Origin: Liolophura sinensis
Taxonomy: Eukaryota > Mollusca > Polyplacophora > Chitonida > Chitonidae
Direction: 5' to 3'
Assembly: GCF_032854445.1 (NCBI RefSeq)
Contig: NC_088300.1
Location: forward strand, 45,441,682-45,501,681
Length of the DNA: 60,000 nt
The notes under the pieces are model-generated. The model was not told the origin of the DNA and made no database searches. It saw only the letters and a list, made by a program, of their open reading frames with translations. The translations under genes were made by a program, and so were the position numbers. Each line of letters starts with the position of its first letter. Position 1 is the stretch's first letter. Shown piece after piece: positions 1 through 11,056 of this stretch.

Positions 1-1204
1 TGCAATCATGCAGCTTTGGATGACATTGAATTAAGGCCATGCCTGTAGACTTATCTTCTGATTTCGTGTATCTAGAATGACGACCGGCCAAATCTAGTCT
101 TGAAATTTCACGTGGCACCGAGAGAAAACCCAGGACTAATTCATCTCTTTGTCGCTGTATCATTCTGAGCTCTGAGGTATATAAGGTAACGTCTAGGGGC
201 AGAATAGACCGCGCGTGCGTGTTGATGACAGAAGGCGGTGAGATGGCGAATTTGTGCTTCTCGGGAATGTCACACCTTAGCCATTTTTGGACTGCCTTTT
301 TGCGCCTGTAGTTGCTTTTATGGTATCTTCGAGGCAGAAAATATCTAATTTTAATACTAAAGGCCAAGAGCTTAAAAGCTTTGATAAATACAGAGGATTA
401 AATATTCAGCTTATGCCCAAGAAGTAAACCGGGGAAAAAAAAAAGATGGGAGGTAGCTGGAAATAGTGGTCTGGTCTCTTGGGAGGTTGAGGACTTAATC
501 CATTAACAGAGCAAAGCGACCCAAGTAAATTATTTACTGATCGACTCGTATGGACTGCCAATGCAAACCGCAGAAATAATACTGCTCGATGAATATTTAA
601 CCGATGAATCCAATCAGTTTGATGGATGCTTCTGAATAAAAGGGAGTTTTATTTCATTATTTTAATACCCATTAGATGAGCAGCTAACAAAATCTCCCCA
701 GCAGAGGGCTTGAAATCACCCAATATGCCAGCCCAAAATATCTCTCCATTCAGCGCCATTCTTTCATCGTGGACAATGGGTTCTTCTGTTCATGTTTAAT
801 ATCGTTATCGAATGACTTTACCATAGATTAAAAAAATTGTAAAACATAATTATAAAAATATAAATAATTATAAAAAAACTATTTTCATTTTGCGTAATTT
901 CACCAGAGCCTATACGTCGTACTTAAAAACGTATTTCAAAACAAAGAAAAGAGAGCGAATCACAAGGAGATTTCATGCGGATGTATAGCCACCAAGTCAA
1001 ACGTGTAGGACTGCAGGTGAGCGACTGTAGTCTACGCATCTTATTGATTTGACCCAAGATTTTACTAAAACATGATGGTTATGAAAACACACCAGTTTTC
1101 TGTTCACATCATTGTTTACTAAATGTAATGACCATTATCACAGGATTTTGAGCTATTGTAGGCCTGTCACGTCTAATATATTGCAAGTAACATCACCGCA
1201 TTTT
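1..1204. other. Non-coding, no gene seen
   Basis: AT-rich single-copy-looking DNA with an A/T tract at about 830-890. The 23 bases at 528-550 recur exactly at 3275-3297. No exon with both splice signals and recognisable protein was found. Confidence 0.6.
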
Positions 1205-1460
1205 TTTACCTAATTCCGCTTTCGCCGCAGAGGTAGGGGACGTGTAATTTGCTACTGTTGAAATCAAGCTGGAAGGTTTACAAACCGGACTTCTGTCATA
1301 AAAGTCGTACAAGTGAAACACTTCTAAGAACAGTTAGACTGAAACGTTAACTGAAGTAAACTGTCGTATTTCACTTGACACATGTGTCCGTTTTACCAAC
1401 TACATCACATTGTTGGTGCTGCTCTGGTTGTACTCTCCATGTTGCAAACCTTTCGTATTA
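1205..1460 (+). repeat. Unnamed dispersed repeat, copy 1
   Basis: Shares ordered blocks with 14698-14890: TTTACCTAATTC near the start, a G-rich block then TTGCTACT, and the core GCTGCTCTGGTTGTACTC near 1417-1435. The core also recurs near 52630. I do not recognise the element; ends are approximate. Confidence 0.45.
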
Positions 1461-1744
1461 AGGATTCATGCCCAGAGAACTAAAGAAGATTGTGATTCCA
1501 TTTATTGTCTAACAAAAAAACAATGCAGATACATATTTGAAGTGATGAATAAGTTTGTATCCTGATATTAAATTTCTGTCAGTAAAGTATTTTGGCGCAA
1601 ATGATGCCGTAGTTATTACATATGGCTCCTGGTTTTCAAATATTTAATTACATAACATAAATATTAATGGCGAATTATTGGCCATTTCACCATCAAAATT
1701 AACGTTTTGTTATTGGCGTGAATGGGTTTTACTATAAGCGAACA

Positions 1745-2100
1745 AGCTTACAGTACAATCAGAATTTAGAATGCAAGAAGAGACCATCAAAATTATCAAA
1801 AATCAACAAGGGGAGGCAACCAGAATTTATGATACAAAAACAGGCAACTAGAATTAACATTATAAGAAGAGACAAGAAGATTTTGTACAATAAAGAGACA
1901 CTATCAGAATTTATATTATAAGGAGAAACAAAGCGAGTTTATATTATAAGAAGAGACAAGACTGTATGCTGTCAGGGGAGACAACCAGAATTTAAATTAT
2001 CCAAGAATTTATATTATAGAAAGAGACAACTAGAATGTATGTTATATGGAGGGCAAACATATTTTATACTATGCAAACAGACAACCAGAATAGTTACCTA
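1745..2100 (+). repeat. Degenerate minisatellite, unit about 30 bp
   Basis: Repeated blocks of the type GAGACAACTAGAATTTATAT and TATAAGAAGAGACAAG occur about ten times with variable spacing (around 25-35 bp). The 67-residue open reading at 1718-1921 is a by-product of this array and matches no family. Confidence 0.6.
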
Positions 2101-2941
2101 TATAGAACAGAATTTCTGGGAGCATGTGATGTTGGACAACGAAACACATTGACTTCAGACACTGAAATAAAATACGATTTAGGTTGAAACGTTTTCTTGG
2201 AAATAGCACAAACCACTCATTTTGCCTCCCTCCACTCATCTCCACACCCACTTTAATCACAATACAAACCATGCTTAGGGCGGTCTTAGGTGGGACGTAT
2301 CGATCATGTTTATGTATGAGTTAAAATGTCTCCTCTGATAAGGGACAAATTTGAACTCATCGCTGGCAGCAGTGTGTTTTATATTTGTTTCTCCATCAGT
2401 AAACCCCGCCAGTTGATTGATGTTAGCTCGTATCCGTCTGGTGTCTGCCCAGAAGTTCCTGCAGGATCATGGTCTGGACACCTCATATCTCATATCAACA
2501 TACACATCTCCCCCTCCCCCCCCCCCCCCCAACCAATTCTAACCACACACGTCACAAGCCTAGGGCACAATGATCTACCACGATGTTTACTCTAGCAAAC
2601 ACATCCTGCTCATATAGAGCTACTGCAGGAAGCGTCCATGCTTTCATTCACTCCGCGAACAATAAAACAATGGCGATTGTCTTCCGTCGTTCTGTGACGA
2701 TCGAAATCCGATCCGTGAACAAAGTTCCCTCCCGCGGCACTTCTGTATTTCTGGATATCTCCTACGTCAGCGTTGTTTACAGCCTTCCCGGTGTTTACTC
2801 ATTGTACTGCTTCTTTATTTTGCTGATGGCAGCATGCAGGAGTAATTCGTAAACACTGCATGGATGATAGTCCCGCCCACTCGCTCAGCCTCTTCTAGTG
2901 GTCACACCCTCAACCCAAGAGTTGAGAAGAGGTCTAGCTCA
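2101..2941. other. Non-coding, no gene seen
   Basis: Two overlapping 89-residue readings (2326-2595, 2583-2852) cross the poly-C tract and have no recognisable family or splice context. I treat them as chance. Confidence 0.55.
2513..2532 (+). repeat. Poly-C tract
   Basis: A cytosine-rich run interrupted once by T. Length is prone to sequencing error. Similar runs are at 15026-15040 (C), 24976-24991 (G) and 40651-40663 (G). Confidence 0.85.
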
Positions 2942-2954
2942 CAGTTACAATAAT

Positions 2955-3107
2955 TTTTTTTTTTTTTTTTTTGATTGGTGTTTTACGCCGTACTCAAGAA
3001 TATTTCACTTATACGACGGCGGCCAGCATTATGGTGGGTGGAAACCGGGCACAGCCCGGGGAAAACCCACGACCATCCGCAGGTTGCTAGCAGACCTTCC
3101 CACTTAC
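2955..3107 (-). mobile_element. SINE (tRNA-derived, MetaSINE-like), 5'-truncated copy
   Basis: Minus-strand 3' part of the common SINE: the poly-T (2955-2972) is its A-rich tail, followed by the complement of the GTACGGCGTAAAACACCAAT end and the CCGCCGTCGTATAAGTG box. The tRNA-like head is missing. A perfect 13-bp direct repeat, CAGTTACAATAAT, flanks it at 2942-2954 and 3108-3120 and is a target-site duplication. The short open readings across it are SINE shadows. Confidence 0.88.
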
Positions 3108-3120
3108 CAGTTACAATAAT

Positions 3121-6100
3121 AAGTTATTCACGAAAAGAAGGTGTTCACACTTGGTGTCACAAATTGCTTGTAGCAGTATTTCGAGGGAATAACTTGTCAT
3201 TGGTTTCAAGGGTTCTTTTATATTATCAGTAATAATAATCACCATCATCACGACCATAGCGATAATAATAATATAATTATTTACTGATCGACTCGTACTG
3301 ATGATTATTATCCTTTGCTGCTGCAAAAGAATACTTGGAATTGTACATGCGAAGCTTTTGCAATAACCACTGAACATATTTGTGTTGTGTTTGTTGTATT
3401 TTAGTAGTTTCCTTTAGAACACGCCATAAAATGATTAAATTGTCTCATGATGAAATTTCTTGAACAAGAATGACTTTGAGAGGAGTCCACACCTGTAATA
3501 TCGAATAATTTGACGGTACAGGTGTTTTGTACCTAAAGTTTAAAAGACTGCTTGCCAGATAGTCGCGAATATAAAAAAAATGGTTTCCCTAGGTTCCATT
3601 AATTGGCTTTCTTTGTTTGATTCTCCTGGTATTTATCACAAGTGACAGTGATATTTCTGAAGTGTTTTAGCGGCAAGCTTGTAAGGGTGAGTTTATAGGC
3701 TTATCTGGTGACGTTTATAGCGTAATGCCGTTTCCATTGCAGGTCAGTATAACGGGAGTGGTAAGTTAGATACACGATGATTCATGTAACGCAGGGTATG
3801 TGTATGCATAGGTTAAGGTAATGAACAGTAGACTCAAATATGTTGTGTATATACACAGCTAGGTGCAGACAGAACGAAGAACACTGGGGAAATACAGCAA
3901 ACAAACTCTCATTACACTGAATGTGTCGTGTGTTCAGCAGCCAGGAACTCGCCACAAGGATCACGGGGATTAAGCGGAACTGACCGGAATGTTTACCCAC
4001 GTCCGACGTATGGCTTTGTCTACTCACCATGGGAGCGAGCAAATGGAAAAATCTCGTCAGCTTAAAGCACAAAACAGCGTTTGGTTTTCATTAAAGTGCT
4101 TCGGAAAATTGCTTTGGGAGCTTTGTGCTAAATGTTTTCAAGACAAATGTATTACATACCATGGAATAAGCTATGATTTAGATGCACCATTATAATATAA
4201 GTTCTCGAACCGTCATGAATGAACCGTCGAGTGAGATGCCGCAATAGTGAAGACGGAGGGTAAATGGACGGAAGATGAAAAATACATGCGCATCGTGCCA
4301 CAGTCATCAGCACGTCGTGTGAGTGCTGGGAGCTCAGCTAAGCTGTCCATCATGAAGCAGAGCTGTACAACAACAACACAACCCGCTTTAGGGACCGATT
4401 CGGCATGAAGCGTCAGGAAAGTTGGTCAATAGATTAATGACTTCGACGCAAACATTCTTGTTTTCATGTTTTCGTGATTAGCCTATTAGGGTATAAACTG
4501 AAAAGAAGGCACGAAGCCGTAGTTCATGGCAAGCGCCTTAACGATTCGTCATGGGTAAGCCTAAGGTGAAGAGGTCGAAATGGCTTGGTAATAAGCCGTA
4601 AAACGGTTTCCACTGAGCAGTAGTATATTCATGCGCCAAACAGTCATACGGTTCACAAACAAAAAAGCACTTGGGGGTTTATACCTCTGCTAAACATTGC
4701 AGACTTTTGCGACAATTTAGAATTTAGGTATTCTGTGAGTTTAAGTACTCGGCTCAAAACTTTCTAAATAGTACGCGAAATTAACTGTATTATTTGCGAC
4801 TACCAAGGGGTGACAATGTTTTAGCGTAAGGAAACGTGTTGTTGTTTGTCTCCCGGTAGACCCGCACGTACCCAGCGCGCAATATCTCCTGTCCGTCATG
4901 TAACATGGCATGCCCATTACCATACCTGAATGATATATTTGGTAACGCATTCATATACCCTGAGTCAGACCTCGCGATTGTTGATTCGAAGATCTACTTT
5001 CTGTTCCAAACTTAAACGTTTTGACTGACGACTCTTGGCTACCAAAGAAGAATTATCTATATAGAGTTTTCATAAATACGCGCGGACCATGTTTTATCTG
5101 TTGATAGATGAAATTGATTGTTCAAAGCTTTGAGAAGCTAGCCCCCGTTAGTAGTGTATAAACCCCTCCTTTACTCTTACATGAATAAATTCCAGTCATT
5201 TGGACCTGAAGACAACAATCATCTAAGTCAAAATGCATCTTAAGGTGTCTGGTAGAGTACTGTTCAGAAAATGTGATGAGTAAACAGATAATTGGCTGTT
5301 TAATTCATTCATTATTGATAAACACGGTTGTCATGAATATACTATCAATTTCTTGGTGGCAGGAAGCTGAGGTACCTGGCGTTTGTTGTCATCAAATACT
5401 CGAGAACAGCTAAGGGGAATCAGAATCTTCAAAAATGCAATTAAGCGTCCAATTTTCGTATACCAGAAAAGCCTCAAGTCAATTATCACAAGACCCATTT
5501 CCCAAAGGACCTAAAACACCAGTTTCCAGTGGAATATGTTAGAACTAACACGTAAATAGTAAACAGAGATGACAGCATGAAAGTGAGGAGCAGGCATTAG
5601 TATTTAGTGATGCAGGGCAAACAGTAAATATTGTAGATATGACTTCCAATTCCAATTTGAACGAGTAGAACATGAATATTTCCTATCGGTCGATACAAAT
5701 AGGTATCTCAATCGCGCTTTGGTTCCTTTGATTTGAACGCCTGAAGCTGCATGTGATTGAACTCTTGTCCCCTTCTATTCAATTACAAGTATGAACTGAA
5801 CAGTTACAACTCACAAATTTGTTCTTAAATGGTACCCGATCACGCATTCTCGCACACATAGCCGCTTGACGGTTTTTACAATTCATGGTTTCATGTTTTA
5901 ATAATTTGTGTTTTTGTCATTTAGTTAAGGAAATGGAAATGGACCACACCCAACAAAAGGAAACAATCTTGTGTTGTTCAAGATTATAATTTCATGAAGA
6001 CTATTGACTTAATGCAGTCGAAAGAGGTAGACCGAGCCGGTGGAAAATCAGAGCGAAGTTTGATTGATCCGGACAGCGACAAGATCACATTACGGCTGTT

Positions 6101-6766
6101 ATGTTTGATGATTATGTTCAGTGGACTCAAGCAAGCATCTGGGGCCTTAATGTGATCCGCGAAATGTCGAGCTGCAGGGACCCCATAGTTATTTTTCGAT
6201 CTGGATGGAACTGATATCACCCGCCACCCCTCGTATCCTCAGAGCCCACCATCGTTCAACACGACGAGTTGGGAGACAGGGAACCCTCCCAGGAAACGTA
6301 CTGTACGAAGGTACTGGTCGAGGCCTGGTCTTATGAGTATATGAGTGTATCAATTTCTAATCTGCGCAGAACTTGACGGTTCTGTATGCACGGCGTGACA
6401 CTGGGGAAATCGTCTGGCTATAGTTGCTTGGAAACACTTCAACACGCGATATATATTGCATACTGAAAGGGTAGGGTTTTACCCGAGACTTGTAGCGCAT
6501 TCTGAAAGATGCCATGACTATGGAATGTTACTATGGAAACTTCTTTGAAAGCAAGAAGCAATAAGTAAGCTTTGGGAGAGGCTGGTTTGAGTTGGTGTAA
6601 CTGTAACTCTTGAAACGTCATGGGCCGTCACTGACACAGAACCATGACGTTGTGCTGCTAAGGTGAGAAGTGCAATGTATTACCTCGCTAGGTGACTGAC
6701 TGGAGGTCTCATAGTTATGGTCGTCTACAAGGTTATATGTATACATACATAGAAAAATACACACGT
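3121..6766. other. Non-coding, no gene seen
   Basis: Short readings only (up to 96 residues at 3782-4072 minus), none recognised. The left end holds an (ATA)n-rich patch near 3225-3275. Confidence 0.55.
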
Positions 6767-6953
6767 GAACCTAAAGATGACTGACTGAAGTTCTCTCCTG
6801 CCACACTGATCGCCTCCAAGGTCAAAGTGCACACGCGTTTCAGCGCTGAGTCAAAAAGATACATGCACGAACTTCCAGATGACGGACTGAAGTTCTCCCC
6901 GAGCCGCACTGATTGCCTCCAAGGTCATCATACACACGCGTCTCAGCGCTGAA
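6767..6953 (+). repeat. Tandem duplication, unit about 102 bp, two copies
   Basis: 6767-6850 and 6869-6953 share GACTGAAGTTCTC-type text, CTCCAAGGTCA and ACACGCGT with CAGCGCTGA at the same offsets. A partial third unit may start near 6960. No coding potential is seen. Confidence 0.7.
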
Positions 6954-9900
6954 TACAACTAATACACACTCGTGGTAACACAGTGAAGTTCTGATACCAT
7001 CACTATGAAACTGTAATCCTTGCAGTCCCTAACGAGCTACACTTTAATCTATTTTTTTTTTAGAAATAATGTATGCATTCATAGTGTTTTAAATATAGTA
7101 TTTACACATATATAATTCACTGGATAGATCCTGAGAAAGGGTCACGATTGTGTCTAATTCTGGTTAATCTGGGGCTAGAGATTGTATATTCATCGTGTTG
7201 AGAAAGATCCCCACGTTGGATACATCAACAGTTACAATCAAAGCACAACTGAGATACATATATTGTGTTTTCAACAACCTATATTTTAACATGGTGCACG
7301 ATTTGAATACTGATTTCACTTAACTGCCTAGAACATACCTTGCATTTTTCTAACATAATTAAAAACTGTTAACTGTTTCTCTTTGGATGATTCCGTCCTA
7401 TTTTCCTACGTTATATACTTTCTTAGTCCTTTGGTGGTTTGTTTTATACGTCGGTTAGGGCATCGGCCTTGCGATTATTGACCTGAAATGTCATTATTTG
7501 TTGGTTGGTATACAAATATCTGTTTCGACGCACAGATTTGGATAAAAATCAGAACAACTCAAAATTTAAAAAAAATTGAAGACGCTGAACAGGCTTATCT
7601 ACAGATATGTCTAGCAGTTTTTATATGATTACATGTTTTCAAAGTGATGTGTAGAGGTAGACATAAATGTAACGCATGCTACTGTAACGGACTTGGAATG
7701 TTCTTCAGAAGCTGTCTGTGACAACAACAATACATTCAGTTTCCATAGAATTCCCGCGTTCAATTTCATGATTGTCAGTTTGTGTACTTGTCACTCTTGT
7801 GCACAAAGTTGATTCTACCACACAGTGAACGTAAAATCAACGCGACCCTTGACTAATAGATTCTGTCCACGCGATGGGTTTGTGTGTTGAAAGTTGACGT
7901 GTAACCGACTTAGAAACTGCTGACATCTGACGTAATAATGAGCTGGTGCGTCATGGAACGCTGAGTCGCAGATAACCTAATACAACCTAGGCCCGCAATC
8001 CTTCAGAGCCGCACTTAATACAATTTCCATAATTGATACGATTTAGCGCGCACGACCAAAGTAGAGTGATTATACAGCCAAATGGTATTTTAAGTCAACT
8101 ACAATTAGGAAACTAATGAATTATGTCGTTCCGTTACTCCGTAAAAAACTGTTATCTTAACTTATTATTGGCACAAGTATACAGCAATCTCTTTTGTTGC
8201 CAGGATCGTGGCCTATTTGGCAGCGCGGATATATCTACAGTTTATTAATGTGCGGTGTGGCTAGTATAACGTTGTTTCCCAGCCCAACAGTCTGGTGTTA
8301 CTGTATTTAAAGGCCGCAGACAATTGAAATAAGTTACACGAGCCCCACAAGCATTTGTAAGGCTGACAAAAGGGACAGTTTCAGGTTTCAGGTGATGCCG
8401 CATAAAAAGTCAATAGTAAGACAATAGCCGGGATATAGTGTGTCGTTTAGTCCAAACAAAGCATTTTGATACCGGTTTCATGATGCGGTTTATTCGGACG
8501 ACGATATGTTGGCTTGTCAAGGGTTCCCCGTGAAGCTGAGGGTATCGGGACTGAGGCGCTGTTCCCTGGCTGATCACTTGATCACAGCGCCATTGAGAGC
8601 TTCCCATCAAGTCGCACACTTTCACTTTATGTCGACTTATCGACCTTAACTATCTCTTAACGGCCAGAAATCACTAAAATGCCCCTTTAACCGGAGCAGA
8701 AGTGAGATAAGCGGGAAGCGGCCATTTTATAGGAGGAAGGTTAATGGAGCCCTATGTGCCGGGACTGGGCCGGAAATTGCCAATACGCCATGTGCAAACA
8801 TCGCGTGACCACGATAATCTTCCGCCATTGTGAGTCCCATCTCTAAATATGAGCTAAATAACCCAGTATAGTGCCGTGGCTGCCTTTCATATTGGCACAT
8901 CAGCACAAGGAATTAATTCCAAGGTCTTTTCAATTACTTTCTGTTTTTTCGAACTCCGACCAGTTGGCATATGTCCCGTGAGTAGCCGATGGCAGCCTAA
9001 CTGTCCCGGCTGATGTTTGCCTGAGACCTCATTCAGCGGGTTAACTGCGGGTTATACGGCAGACGTTGCGCGATCAGTACCCTCTATAATCGTTACCGTC
9101 TTGCAAAACAGGTGTGAACTTTACTCAGATTATTTTAATGACAAGTGATGTCTTTGTGTTTTTTGTTACTTAACCGTGTTACGAGCAGGGTCGAGCTTCC
9201 TGCGTTTGCATATTGCTGATAAGATAATCTCGAGAGATGGCTTTAAGGAACCCCCTTCGCAAAGGTGAAACACTCCGACCCTTTTGTAAGAAGTGTGTTT
9301 TCATTGTTGCCATGATAAAAAGTGCAAACGTCTACACGCATGGTGCAATAGGCGCAAAGTTTTCTTAACTTTTTGACTGTAATAAACTTAACGCAACCCA
9401 CGTATCTAAAAAAAAAAAGGTGTCGCAATTACTATGGTACCCGTAAACGATTCTGAAGCAAAGTCAGTCTTATATATTTGCCGACGCCGCAAATATTGGC
9501 TGTAATATGTATACTGTGGCGAGGTTGGGTTCACATCACTGCGCGAGTGGTATGATATCTCTCAAGGAATGCTCATTGTCAATAGCCTAAAGTCGACCTT
9601 GGAAGAGTACCAACTACAGCGTATAATGGCAATATCTGAGATATCTCAGCGTCCAGACCTATTACTGGTTATATGAACGGCTAGACCGCTTATGTAGCGC
9701 TCGTCCCCATGTCCCGGTTTAATGAGTGGTCATCAACTTAAAATCATTGTTAATGGGCAATTGCCGCCGGACGAAGTAAGTTTAACGCGTGTGTATACAT
9801 GGGGGAGCCCTGAGTTTTATTGCCCAGTCCTTTACCGTTGTTGGACGGTCAGGGTAAGTAATGAATTACTGCAGACTCCCAGTTTAGATAGACCTCATCT

Positions 9901-10967
9901 TGGTGACGCTTTTTGGCGGGGCCTCCGATTGATTAGCTATTATATCGTTCGAAACATTCAGTGACTCTTCACCATGTGTGTCCTACACATGGCGTACCAA
10001 TAGAATGTCCATATCCCCAGGGTGGAGCTTTAATTCGTCCGGTATCAGCACAAAACGGCCACTACCCAATTATGTCTTAGTTCATCCCTGAGGAGAGATT
10101 ACGGGTTACAAGACGAAGTTCATCTAAGGCCGGTCAACAGTTGAGGTGAGTTACCATTTCGTTCCAACTAAGGCATCACTCCGAGGTACTATTCCTTGTA
10201 CAGGTCAAGGTGTGCCTTCTGTTGGAGTCTCCGACCAACATGTGCAGCCGGTATAAAACCATGGAATGGCCGTTCAGTGGAAGTTGGATCGTTGTCTCCT
10301 GTCGGCTCTTCCTAAAGTGGTGAGAGGAGATTACACCTCGCCGGTAACAATGGAGCGCTTCACTTTTATCAAACTTGACACAGGATCGATTGGGATTAGG
10401 CCTAACACCGAAACCCGGCTTCTGGTTGCTCAGCTTCCTCCTTCGACCTGGTCTGTCCGTCAACGCCTTGTCATCACACCAGACTCGCAAAATTTACTAT
10501 CACCAAAATCAAATCAGTATTTTATCATCCATCCGGCCTGGAATTGTTTCAGCGGAATTCAATTTGGTAAATGGGCGTCGTGGCTGGCTGTCTGCTTGAG
10601 GTGAGCGTGTATACCGATCCCCCATGTTCGCCCCGCCGGCCAGCATCACCGCTAGCAGCCTCGCCTAAGTCCACACCAGCGCTCATTGGCTGACATCGGG
10701 TACACCGGAAACACGTATACATTTTTAACAGTGCTCGTATCGAATATTCCATCACGGAGTCAAGAAGTTAGAATATAATCTTTCCTCTCAATTCGCTGTG
10801 TTTCACCCCCATATCTCTATAGTAGCGGATGGTATAACTGTGTCCGGGACTGTAGGCGAGTACCGGAAGGTACTCTCTTACCTTTGCTGCTTACCTGTCA
10901 CCCCGACACTCAAGGCTTAAGGACCGCCTTCACCCCGGCTCCTTCTGGTGAGCGCCAAACAACAATC
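6954..10967. other. Non-coding DNA upstream of the distal candidate first exon
   Basis: About 8400-10900 is noticeably less AT-rich than the flanks. A 112-residue reading at 10266-10604 and an 80-residue reading at 9722-9964 match nothing I know; the latter contains GTAAGT donors only in phase 0, which cannot join VGLUT exon 2. The last 200 bases would be 5' UTR or promoter if the exon at 10968 is real; no TATA box is obvious. Confidence 0.5.
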
Positions 10968-11056
10968 ATGTCTCTAGGAAAGCTGGAAATTTTAAAAGGA
11001 AAAGTGTTATTACCACCGAAAGAAGTTGCAAATGCTGCCAAGACGAATATTAAAAG
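10968..11056 (+). CDS. Candidate distal alternative first coding exon of VGLUT
   Basis: Seen: an ATG with A at -3, the first ATG after an in-frame TAA at 10776-10778, opens 29 codons plus two bases. It starts MSLGKLEILK and ends AAKTNIK. It stops at a near-perfect donor (AAAAG then GTAAGT at 11057); without splicing the frame hits TAA at once. The two leftover bases (AG) plus the first base of the exon at 43227 make AGA (Arg), and the frame continues as LMGKKQDEK. The resulting N-terminus is about the length of vertebrate VGLUT2 ahead of its matching KKQD stretch, and is likewise Lys-rich with a PPKE segment. Inference: it is a distal first exon joined over a 32-kb intron. It could instead begin an unrelated gene whose later exons I do not see, or be chance. 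Phase match alone has a one-in-three chance. Confidence 0.45.

Noticed and set aside
9722-9853. A third VGLUT first exon (GTAAGT donors at 9776 and 9854)
   Set aside because: Both donors leave phase 0, whereas exon 2 at 43227 requires two leftover bases.
10266-10604. 112-residue gene just upstream of the distal candidate exon
   Set aside because: No family resemblance and overlapped by a 104-residue reading on the other strand; no splice evidence.
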